Shown here one piece after another: positions 1-9,345 of a DNA stretch of 9,358 bases (its first letter is position 1; each line of letters starts with the position of its first letter). Origin of the DNA: a bacterium HR27 (GTDB lineage: Bacteria > Chloroflexota > Chloroflexia > Thermomicrobiales > Thermomicrobiaceae); assembly GCA_002898975.1 (NCBI GenBank), contig BEID01000024.1:1-9358 (forward strand). The letters are read 5' to 3'. A program made the translations under genes and the position numbers. Below the pieces are notes generated by a model that ran no database searches, was not told the DNA's origin, and was given only the letters and a program-made list of their open reading frames with translations.

Positions 1-1
1 G

Positions 2-547
2 GGTGGCCACGCGCTCGTCGCGGCCGCCGAAGGCGCAGCCGACGCCGAGCATGGCAAGGTGGCGCTCGTTCCGCTTTTCCGGCCGCCGAGTGCCGATCTG
101 AACATGACGCTGGCGATGGCGTTCATCAGCTATGTGGCGTTCCAGATCGCCGGGCTTTCGGCGCACGGCTTGTGGGGGCGGATCAAGCACATGGCGAATC
201 CGCCCTTCCTGTTGCCGATCGAAATCATCAGCGAACTCTCGCGCATCGTGTCGCTCTCGTTCCGTCTCTTCGGCAATATCTTCGCCGGTGAGACGCTGCT
301 CACGGTGATGTACGGAATTGCGAACGCGATCAAGATCAGTGTCATCGGTCTGGTGATCCCGGTCATCTTCCTCTATCTCGAGGTTCTCTTCGGGTTCATT
401 CAGGCACTCATCTTCGCCGTGCTGACGTTGATTTACATCGCACTGGCTTCAGCGGACGGGCACGGGCACGAGGAGCATGGTGAGGCCGAGCATGCGCACA
501 GTGTGCGGGAGGATGCGCGCCAGGCGCGTGCGGTCGGTGCCGATTGA
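2..547 (+). CDS. atpB: F1Fo ATP synthase subunit a, 3' part (5' end outside window)
   Basis: Membrane subunit of Fo that forms the two proton half-channels and presses its essential arginine against the c-ring. The frame is open to the left edge, so the start codon and first helices lie outside the window; 181 residues are visible. The family hallmark SLSFRLFGNIFAGE is present: the essential Arg (E. coli R210) is the codon at 263-265 and the following Glu (E219 equivalent) is at 290-292. The Gln of the last helix (Q252 equivalent, in IQALIFAVLT) is at 401-403. The PPSADLN motif before the preceding helix also matches the family. After the last helix the protein continues for about 30 residues (from about 452) as a His/Glu-rich then Ala/Arg-rich hydrophilic tail, where E. 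coli subunit a ends after a few residues. It is first in the visible atp cluster. A GTG at 59 is internal and not the start. Confidence 0.96.
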   Translation, partial: GGHALVAAAEGAADAEHGKVALVPLFRPPSADLNMTLAMAFISYVAFQIAGLSAHGLWGRIKHMANPPFLLPIEIISELSRIVSLSFRLFGNIFAGETLLTVMYGIANAIKISVIGLVIPVIFLYLEVLFGFIQALIFAVLTLIYIALASADGHGHEEHGEAEHAHSVREDARQARAVGAD

Positions 548-619
548 GCGTGGCTGCGAGCCGTGTAGGGAAGTGTTTGTGGAGCTGTCGGGTCGGTTGG
601 AAGAAGGGAGGAAGAGCGC

Positions 620-865
620 GTGTTCGCAAATGTGACCGAACCGGGTGTCGTCGTACCGATGGCGGCGGCGCTGGCGATCGGACTCGGGGCGCTTGGCCCG
701 GGGATCGGTATCGGGCTCGCGGTCAAGGGCGCGATGGAGGCGATTGGCCGTAATCCGGAGGCCGAGGGTGCCGTGCGCCTCACGATGATCATCGGTGCGG
801 CGCTCGCAGAGGCGGTCGCGATCTACGCGTTCGTGGTTGCCGTAATCATCGCGTTCGTCCTCTAA
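620..865 (+). CDS. atpE: F1Fo ATP synthase subunit c (proteolipid)
   Basis: 81-residue hairpin protein that oligomerises into the rotating c-ring. Helix 1 carries the glycine-rich packing motif GLGALGPGIGIG (about residues 21-32). The polar loop is R44-N45-P46-E47, and helix 2 carries the ion-binding carboxylate Glu64 in AALAEAVAIY. Positions that supply Na+ ligands in Na+-type rings (Gln in helix 1, Ser/Thr after the Glu) are Ile31 and Ala65 here, so proton coupling is inferred. The GTG start at 620 is chosen because it lies 8 nt after a good Shine-Dalgarno GGGAGG (606-611) and gives the normal family length. It sits between the two widest gaps of the operon: 72 bp upstream, and 118 bp downstream with a strong stem-loop. 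That arrangement suits the extra c subunits needed per complex, although the expression effect is inferred. Confidence 0.97.
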   Translation: MFANVTEPGVVVPMAAALAIGLGALGPGIGIGLAVKGAMEAIGRNPEAEGAVRLTMIIGAALAEAVAIYAFVVAVIIAFVL

Positions 866-888
866 GGTCACGAGTGCATGTCGGGTCT

Positions 889-920
889 GCGCCAGCGGCC
901 AGTACCCTGGCTGCTGGCGC
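889..920 (+). promoter_or_regulatory. Strong stem-loop in the atpE-atpF gap
   Basis: The arm GCGCCAGCGGCCAG (889-902) pairs with CTGGCTGCTGGCGC (907-920) around the loop TACC (903-906). All 14 positions pair, with one G-U wobble (897 with 912). It begins 23 nt after the atpE stop codon and ends 63 nt before the atpF start. No T run follows, so it does not look like an ordinary intrinsic terminator. A segmental mRNA-stability or processing element that protects the atpE 3' end, or a partial attenuator, is the likeliest reading. The pairing is seen directly; the function is inferred. Confidence 0.7.
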
Positions 921-983
921 CTGACTCGGCCGGACCGGATCGACACTGGATACGAAGAAGTCGAAAAGGGGCTGGGCAGAACG

Positions 984-1481
984 ATGGATCAGCTCGGAAT
1001 TTCCGGCGAAAACTTGCTCGTCCAGCTCATTGCGTTCCTGCTGTTCCTCGCAGTCTTCTGGCGCTTCGCGCTCGGCCCGATTACGCGCATGATTGACCAG
1101 CGACAGGAACGGATCCGCGAGGGACTGGAGGCGGCCGAGCGGATGAAGCGTGAGCTTGCGGAAACACAGGCGCGCAACGAGGAAATCCTGGCCGAGGCGC
1201 GCCGCGAGGCACAGCGTATCGTGGCCAGCGCGCGCGAGAGCGCGGAGCAGCTGATCGCCAAAGCGCGTGAAGAGGCGCAGCAGCAGGCGCAGCAGCTGAT
1301 CCAGCAGGCGCACGAGACGATCGAGGCGGAGCGGCAGCGCGTGTGGGCAGAACTCCGCCGCGAGGTCGCGGATCTGGCGATCCTCACAGCCACGCGGATT
1401 CTCCGGCAGGAGCTGGATCGCGAGCGGCACATGGCCTTGATCGAGCAGGCGCTCGCCGAGCTGGATGGTGTGCGCCGATAA
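984..1481 (+). CDS. atpF: F1Fo ATP synthase subunit b (peripheral stalk)
   Basis: 165-residue stator subunit that anchors delta and the alpha3beta3 head to the membrane. One N-terminal transmembrane helix (about residues 11-30) is followed by a conserved junction (GPITRMIDQRQERI, 31-44). A long charged helix then follows to the C-terminus, rich in Ala, Glu, Arg and Gln, as expected for the right-handed coiled coil of the b dimer. A Gln-rich patch lies around residues 98-108. Length is normal for the family. Only one b-type gene is present in this operon, so a homodimer is inferred. The ATG at 984 places the membrane helix at the N-terminus as expected. The only upstream Shine-Dalgarno candidate, AAGGGGC near 965-971, is about 12 nt away and weak, unlike those of the neighbouring genes. 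The gene is separated from atpE by a 118-bp gap with a stem-loop and lies 15 bp from atpH. Confidence 0.95.
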   Translation: MDQLGISGENLLVQLIAFLLFLAVFWRFALGPITRMIDQRQERIREGLEAAERMKRELAETQARNEEILAEARREAQRIVASARESAEQLIAKAREEAQQQAQQLIQQAHETIEAERQRVWAELRREVADLAILTATRILRQELDRERHMALIEQALAELDGVRR

Positions 1482-1496
1482 GGCGGGAGGGAGAGC

Positions 1497-2039
1497 GTGG
1501 CGGTCGCGGGAGTCGCCAAGCGGTACGCCCAGGCTGCGTTCGCCGTGGCGAAAGAGCACAATCAGTTGGAGCACTGGGAGCAGCGACTGCCGGCGCTGGA
1601 GGCACTGGCTTCCGATGCGGAGGTCGAGGAGTTCGTCCAGAATCCGGCGATCCCGCTGGAAGCGAAGAGCCAGCTGGTCGAACGGCTCTTTCCGTCGGAC
1701 GACGACCGTTTCGTCCGGAACTTGCTGATCCTCCTGCTGGAACGTGGGCGCTGGCACCAGTTGCGCGATGTCGTCGAAGCCTTCCGGCAGCTGTTGCGGG
1801 AAGCGCGCGGCGTCGTCGAGGTTGAGCTGGTGACCGCTGTGCCACTGGAGGCGCAGGAGGTCGATCGACTCCGTCAGGAGCTGGAGCGACGGTTGCAGCG
1901 CCCGGTGCAGCTGCATCTCAGTGTCGATCCGGAACTGCTCGGCGGCGCTGTGCTGCGGATCGGCGATGAAGTCTTCGATGCGAGCGTGCGGACACAGTTG
2001 ACCGCGTTGCGGCGACAGTTGATCGGTGCAGCAGCCTGA
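1497..2039 (+). CDS. atpH: F1Fo ATP synthase subunit delta
   Basis: 180-residue subunit that sits on top of F1 and joins the alpha subunits to the b stalk. The N-terminal helical domain starts with [15 protein letters not shown] (residues 6-20), the conserved opening of the family. The C-terminal domain has the typical strand [12 protein letters not shown] (106-117) and ends in the signature [20 protein letters not shown] (144-163) followed by a closing helix. Length is typical. The GTG at 1497 follows GGGAGG (1485-1490) by 6 nt and gives the family N-terminus. The gene lies 15 bp after atpF and 19 bp before atpA, so it is co-transcribed with both. Confidence 0.95.
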   Translation: MAVAGVAKRYAQAAFAVAKEHNQLEHWEQRLPALEALASDAEVEEFVQNPAIPLEAKSQLVERLFPSDDDRFVRNLLILLLERGRWHQLRDVVEAFRQLLREARGVVEVELVTAVPLEAQEVDRLRQELERRLQRPVQLHLSVDPELLGGAVLRIGDEVFDASVRTQLTALRRQLIGAAA

Positions 2040-2047
2040 GCGCGGCG

Positions 2048-2054
2048 AGGGAGG
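2048..2054 (+). promoter_or_regulatory. Ribosome binding site that fixes the atpA start
   Basis: AGGGAGG lies 4 nt before the ATG at 2059. An in-frame GTG at 2026 would extend AtpA by 11 residues into the end of atpH, but those residues do not look like a family N-terminus and no comparable site precedes it. The ATG at 2059 is therefore chosen. Confidence 0.75.
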
Positions 2055-2058
2055 CAGC

Positions 2059-3594
<1,536 letters not shown>

Positions 3595-3602
3595 TGCCTC
3601 GG

Positions 3603-3609
3603 AAGGAGG
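3603..3609 (+). promoter_or_regulatory. Strong Shine-Dalgarno for atpG
   Basis: AAGGAGG, the closest match to the 16S rRNA anti-Shine-Dalgarno that I noticed in the window, lies 9 nt before the GTG at 3619 and supports that start. Confidence 0.75.
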
Positions 3610-3618
3610 CTGACAACC

Positions 3619-5953
<2,335 letters not shown>

Positions 5954-5966
5954 GCGAGGGACGAGG

Positions 5967-6422
5967 ATGGCGGGGAAGCTCCACGTCGAAGTCGTGACCG
6001 CCGAACGGCTCGTCTACTCGGTCGACGATGCCGATATGGTGATCGCACCCGGAGCGGAAGGGACGCTCGGGATTCTCCCGCGTCACGCACCGCTCATTTC
6101 GCTCCTCGGCATGGGTGAAATGCGTGTCAAGCGCGGCCGCGAGGAAGACGTGTTGACGATCTTCGGCGGTTTCCTCGAGGTCGCCAACAACGTCGTGCGT
6201 GTCCTGGCCGATGCGTCCGAACGTGCCGAGGAGATCGAACTCGCACGGGCGGAGGAGGCGAGACAGCGTGCGCTGGCGCGGCTACGCGAGCGCCGTGCCG
6301 ATATCGATCGGCAACGGGCCGAGATGGCTCTCCGGCGGTCGACGATCCGGATCGCCGTGGCGCGGAAGCGGAGGGCGCGACCGGGTGCCGGCGGCCCACC
6401 GCTGCCGGAGGCGGAAGGGTAA
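5967..6422 (+). CDS. atpC: F1Fo ATP synthase subunit epsilon
   Basis: 151-residue rotor subunit that links gamma to the c-ring and can inhibit ATP hydrolysis. The N-terminal beta-sandwich begins KLHVEVVTAERLVYS (residues 4-18) and contains the signature EGTLGILPRHAPLI (31-44). The C-terminal two-helix domain (about 86-134) is Arg/Glu/Ala-rich. Its first helix reads IELARAEEARQR (90-101), close to the ATP-binding I/LDxxRA motif of Bacillus-type epsilon subunits, with Glu for Asp. A Pro/Gly-rich tail (from about 138) makes it some 10-18 residues longer than typical. The ATG at 5967 follows GAGGGA (5956-5961) by 5 nt; the upstream open frame from 5823 overlaps atpD and has no family similarity. 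It ends 10 bp before murA. Confidence 0.95.
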   Translation: MAGKLHVEVVTAERLVYSVDDADMVIAPGAEGTLGILPRHAPLISLLGMGEMRVKRGREEDVLTIFGGFLEVANNVVRVLADASERAEEIELARAEEARQRALARLRERRADIDRQRAEMALRRSTIRIAVARKRRARPGAGGPPLPEAEG

Positions 6423-6432
6423 CGGGGGAACC

Positions 6433-7707
6433 GTGGCGGTCATCGCGGCGACCGAGCGGATCGTGACGCGTGGCGGCCGGTCACTGTACGGGCGGGTCGC
6501 CATCGGTGGGGCCAAAAATGCCGCTTTGCCGGCGATGGCAGCTGCCTTGTTGACGGAGGAGGAGTGCGTTCTCGAGAACGTGCCCCTCCTCGAGGACGTC
6601 TTCGTGATGGCTGAACTCCTTCGGGCGCTCGGTGCCGAGGTTGACCTCGACACCGAGCGCCATCGAGTCCGGATCCGCGCTGCCGAGATTCACGGTTATG
6701 AACCGCCACCGGAGCTGGTCGCGCGCATGCGTGCATCGTTTCTGGTGACGGGCCCGTTGCTGGCGCGGTTCGGCAGAGCGCGCTCCGTGCCGCCCGGCGG
6801 ATGCCAGCTGGGCACGCGTCCGGTCGATGTTGATTTGCGTGGCTTCCGCAAGCTGGGTGCGCAGGTGGATATCGTCGACGGTACCTTCGTGCTCACGGCC
6901 GGACGCCTGCGTGGATGCGACATCTACATGGATTACCCGAGTCATACCGGTACCGAAAATCTCCTGATGGCGGCGACGCTCGCGCAGGGGCGCACGACCA
7001 TCATCAATGCCTCGGCGGAGCCGGAAATCGTCAACCTCGGCGAGATTCTGATGGACATGGGGGCACGTATCAGCGGGCTCGGTACGTCGCGCATCGTCAT
7101 CCAGGGAGTCGATCGCCTGCGCGGTTATCGGGCATCGGTGTTACCGGATCGCCTGGAGGCCGGTACCCTGGCCATCGCCGCCGCGATCACGCACGGCGAG
7201 GTGATCTTGGATCACGTGCGGGAACCGGACATGGCTCCGCTCACGCACAAACTGCGTGAGGCTGGTGCCGAGGTCTGGTGGAGCGAAACCTCGATGCTGG
7301 TGCGTGCGCCAGGGCCCCTCCAGGCCACGGAAATCCAGGCACTCCCGTTTCCTGGTTTCCCCACCGATCTCCAGGCTGCCTTCGCGGTCCTGATGACGCA
7401 AGCGCATGGGCGGAGCCGGATCTTCGAGCGGGTGTTCAATGACCGTCTCCGCTACACGAGCGAGCTCCGGAAGATGGGAGCGGCGATCGAGTTGATCGAT
7501 CGCCAGCAGGCCCTGATCGAGGGTCCGACACCGCTGCGAGGCGCAGAGGTCCGCGCACTCGATATCCGCAGCGGCGCGTGCCTGGTTCTGGCCGGTCTCG
7601 TCGCGGAAGGAGAAACGGTCATCATCGACGCCCACCATCTCCGGCGCGGCTACGAAGACCTCGTCGGCAAGCTCGCGCACCTCGGCGCGGACATCCACTA
7701 CGCCTGA
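6433..7707 (+). CDS. murA: UDP-N-acetylglucosamine 1-carboxyvinyltransferase (MurA)
   Basis: 424-residue cytoplasmic enzyme that transfers enolpyruvate from phosphoenolpyruvate to UDP-GlcNAc, the first committed step of peptidoglycan synthesis. Visible family features in order are GGAKNAALPAMAAALL (25-40, substrate-binding Lys28) and R100 in MRASFLVTGPLLARFG. The active-site loop PGGCQLGTRPVD (121-132) has Cys124 (codon 6802-6804), so the enzyme should be of the fosfomycin-sensitive Cys type. Asp312 lies in GFPTDLQAAF and Arg405 in RRGYEDLVGKLAHLGA. Length is typical. The GTG at 6433 gives the normal N-terminus and follows GGGGGA (6424-6429) by 3 nt. The open frame upstream to 6199 only overlaps atpC. 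With a 10-bp gap and no terminator, it is probably read from the atp operon. A murA gene near atpC is also known in Bacillus. Confidence 0.97.
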   Translation: MAVIAATERIVTRGGRSLYGRVAIGGAKNAALPAMAAALLTEEECVLENVPLLEDVFVMAELLRALGAEVDLDTERHRVRIRAAEIHGYEPPPELVARMRASFLVTGPLLARFGRARSVPPGGCQLGTRPVDVDLRGFRKLGAQVDIVDGTFVLTAGRLRGCDIYMDYPSHTGTENLLMAATLAQGRTTIINASAEPEIVNLGEILMDMGARISGLGTSRIVIQGVDRLRGYRASVLPDRLEAGTLAIAAAITHGEVILDHVREPDMAPLTHKLREAGAEVWWSETSMLVRAPGPLQATEIQALPFPGFPTDLQAAFAVLMTQAHGRSRIFERVFNDRLRYTSELRKMGAAIELIDRQQALIEGPTPLRGAEVRALDIRSGACLVLAGLVAEGETVIIDAHHLRRGYEDLVGKLAHLGADIHYA

Positions 7708-7747
7708 ACCGACGCAGCCAACTATTCCAGTCGAAGAGGGAGTTTCC

Positions 7748-8359
7748 ATGATGGCCTCATCGCCCTCAGTGCTTCGATCCCGACTGCCCGCTCTCGTCGT
7801 CGCGCTTCTCGTCTTCGGTTTTCTCGGTCTGGTGGCCTATGCGACGCAAACGTCGCCCGGTTCCAGCGAGCTCGGGATCGGCGGCCGTATCAACACCGCT
7901 GGCGCGCTGGTGCGCTTCACGGACCGCACCGCACCGGAGTTCGCGCTCCCCGCGCTGCGCGAGGACCGGACGATACGACTCTCAGATTTCCGGGGGAAGA
8001 TCGTCGTGCTGAACTTTTGGGGATCGTGGTGCCCGCCCTGTCGCGACGAAGCCCCGATTCTGCGGGCGTTCGCGCAGCAATATGCGACGCGCGATGTCGT
8101 CATCATCGGTATCGATGTCTGGGAACAAGACTGGAACGACGGACGCGCCTTTCTCAGCGAGTTCGGCATCGAGTATCCGAACGTCTACGATGAGCGAGGT
8201 TCGGTCACCATCGATTACGGCGTCTCCGGGGTTCCGGAAACGTTCATCGTCGACCGGGATGGCCGGCTGCTCGGCAAATACACCGGTCCGGTCAAGTCGG
8301 TCGAGCATCTCGCACAGTTGATCACTGACCTCGGTGCCGTGTTGCCACCCGCGCCATGA
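7748..8359 (+). CDS. Membrane-anchored TlpA-family thioredoxin, CcmG/ResA-like
   Basis: 203 residues. A single hydrophobic anchor (about residues 13-32) with Arg before it predicts an N-in, thioredoxin-domain-out topology. The domain opens with APEFALPAL (62-70) and LSDFRGKIVVLNFWGSWCPPC (78-98). The redox motif is C95-P-P-C98, and the cis-proline loop is GVSGVPETFIVD (158-169, Pro163). The PETF after the cis-proline resembles CcmG/DsbE more than ResA. The family keeps apocytochrome CxxCH cysteines reduced for heme attachment, which fits the ccmE gene two places downstream. Exact assignment among CcmG, ResA and general TlpA is open. ATGs at 7748 and 7751 are both possible starts after AGAGGGAG (7735-7742). 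It lies 40 bp after murA with no terminator visible in the gap, and 9 bp before the next gene. Confidence 0.9.
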   Translation: MMASSPSVLRSRLPALVVALLVFGFLGLVAYATQTSPGSSELGIGGRINTAGALVRFTDRTAPEFALPALREDRTIRLSDFRGKIVVLNFWGSWCPPCRDEAPILRAFAQQYATRDVVIIGIDVWEQDWNDGRAFLSEFGIEYPNVYDERGSVTIDYGVSGVPETFIVDRDGRLLGKYTGPVKSVEHLAQLITDLGAVLPPAP

Positions 8360-8365
8360 GGAGGT
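8359..8365 (+). promoter_or_regulatory. Shine-Dalgarno overlapping the thioredoxin stop codon
   Basis: AGGAGGT begins on the last base of the TGA stop of the preceding gene and lies 3 nt before the GTG at 8369. It decides that start and suggests translational coupling of the two genes. Confidence 0.65.
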
Positions 8366-8368
8366 GCC

Positions 8369-8848
8369 GTGGAGCCGATCGATCCCGGTGCGGTGGTGCG
8401 CATCGTGTTGCGACTCGTGCATGCGCTTTCGGCTGCTATCTGGCTCGGCGCGGGCGCCTATCTCGTTTTCGCTTTGCTGCCGCTGCGGCGGGGATCGACC
8501 GCGGTGGGGGACGTCGTACGGGCGAGTCAGCAGCAATTCAGGCGCTGGTGGGTTGGCTCGAGTGCTCTTCTCCTCGGGTCCGGCGTTGCGCTGATGTTCG
8601 ATCGACTCGCGGATGGGCGAGGAACGGCGACCTACGTCGGGTTGCTGGTGATCAAGGTCGGTGCTGGAGTCGTGGCGCTGGCTGCGAGCGGCGGACTGCT
8701 CCCGCGACCAGCCGCGAACCGGGTCGATACACCGAGCGGATTTCGTCTCTCGGGGCGCGCCGTGCTCGTGCTCGGAGCGCTCGCGTATCTCCTCGGTGTA
8801 CTCTTATCGGTGATCTACCCGCCAGACCCGACCGCGGGCTGGCGGTGA
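8369..8848 (+). CDS. Four-helix integral membrane protein, CopD/HemJ-like, function unknown
   Basis: 159 residues with four predicted membrane helices at about 11-38, 61-78, 86-108 and 129-149. Helix 1 reads LRLVHALSAAIWLGAGAYL and holds His18 followed by Trp25 and Gly. Helix 3 carries a buried Lys96 in LLVIKVGAG. A His in helix 1 and a Lys in a later helix recall the HemJ/CopD-type small membrane proteins (protoporphyrinogen oxidation, copper handling), but the similarity is only of pattern and I do not assign an activity. The GTG at 8369 is supported by an AGGAGGT site overlapping the previous stop. The gene lies between a CcmG-like thioredoxin and ccmE, so a role in heme or cytochrome assembly, or in metal supply to it, is the context-based guess. 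It could instead be a neutral passenger. Confidence 0.82.
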   Translation: MEPIDPGAVVRIVLRLVHALSAAIWLGAGAYLVFALLPLRRGSTAVGDVVRASQQQFRRWWVGSSALLLGSGVALMFDRLADGRGTATYVGLLVIKVGAGVVALAASGGLLPRPAANRVDTPSGFRLSGRAVLVLGALAYLLGVLLSVIYPPDPTAGWR

Positions 8849-8882
8849 AGGGACCTCGGGAACGAGCGATTGGGGGCGATGC

Positions 8883-9329
8883 ATGACCAGCGCGGTCGCG
8901 ACGAGTCAGCAGCTGCGCCGGGTACGCATGGACGTGCGGGTGCTCGGTATCGCACTCGTGATCGCGGCGGCGGTCGGTTACCTCATGTACACCGGCCTCC
9001 AGGGGACTGCCGCTTCGTATTTCGTCACGGTCAGTGAACTCCAGGCTCGGGGTACGGAAGTGAACGGACGTCGTGTCCGAGTCGGAGGCGACGTGGTTCC
9101 CGGTAGTATCGTGTATGGTGGACCAGGCGAACCCATCCATTTCCGAATTACCGATGGGACGAGCGAACTCGAAGTCACCTATAGCGGTGTGCTCCCGGAC
9201 ATCTTCGCTGACGGACGGCACGTGATCGTCGAGGGGCTGTATCGGACGGGGCAGCCCGTGCAGGCGGACAGCGTGCTCACGCAGTGTCCGTCGCGCTTCG
9301 AGGCGACGCCGCAAGCGGCTGCCAGCTGA
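8883..9329 (+). CDS. ccmE: Cytochrome c maturation heme chaperone CcmE, cysteine-type variant
   Basis: 148 residues. One N-terminal anchor (about residues 18-38) leads to an extracytoplasmic OB-fold domain. Family landmarks are YFVTVSEL (46-53), GRRVRVGGDVVPGSI (62-76), FRITDG (87-92) and VTYSGVLPDIFADG (98-111). The protein binds heme covalently and passes it to the CcmF synthetase. In the usual protein the heme-binding motif is HxxxY after VLAK; here the aligned segment is VLTQCPSRFE (131-140). The histidine is therefore Cys135 (codon 9285-9287) and the tyrosine is Phe139 (9297-9299). Cys-type CcmE is known from Desulfovibrio and archaea, normally as CxxxY. The ATG at 8883 follows GGGGG (8872-8876) by 6 nt; another ATG at 8879 is out of frame. 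The C-terminus is short, ending nine residues after Phe139. It lies 34 bp after the four-helix gene and 16 bp before the next start. Confidence 0.92.
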   Translation: MTSAVATSQQLRRVRMDVRVLGIALVIAAAVGYLMYTGLQGTAASYFVTVSELQARGTEVNGRRVRVGGDVVPGSIVYGGPGEPIHFRITDGTSELEVTYSGVLPDIFADGRHVIVEGLYRTGQPVQADSVLTQCPSRFEATPQAAAS

Positions 9330-9336
9330 GCCGGGT

Positions 9337-9342
9337 AGGTGA
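9337..9342 (+). promoter_or_regulatory. Shine-Dalgarno for the gene starting at 9346
   Basis: AGGTGA lies 3 nt before the ATG at 9346, supporting a real translation start at the window edge. Confidence 0.55.
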
Positions 9343-9345
9343 GCG

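Noticed and set aside
548..619. Possible terminator or regulatory hairpin after atpB (GGCT-GCG-AGCC at 552-562)
   Set aside because: The stem has only four firm pairs plus weak extensions and no T run, so it is within chance for G+C-rich DNA. Nothing else stands out in this gap except the atpE Shine-Dalgarno.
878..1096. 72-codon + strand frame starting in the atpE-atpF gap
   Set aside because: It runs through the stem-loop and overlaps atpF in another frame. It has no family resemblance and no convincing Shine-Dalgarno.
2026..2058. N-terminal extension of AtpA from the GTG at 2026, overlapping atpH
   Set aside because: The 11 extra residues are not family-like, and a Shine-Dalgarno sits directly before the ATG at 2059.
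7708..7747. Possible promoter between murA and the thioredoxin gene
   Set aside because: The gap is less G+C-rich than its surroundings, but I could not find a convincing -35/-10 pair with correct spacing, so none is listed.
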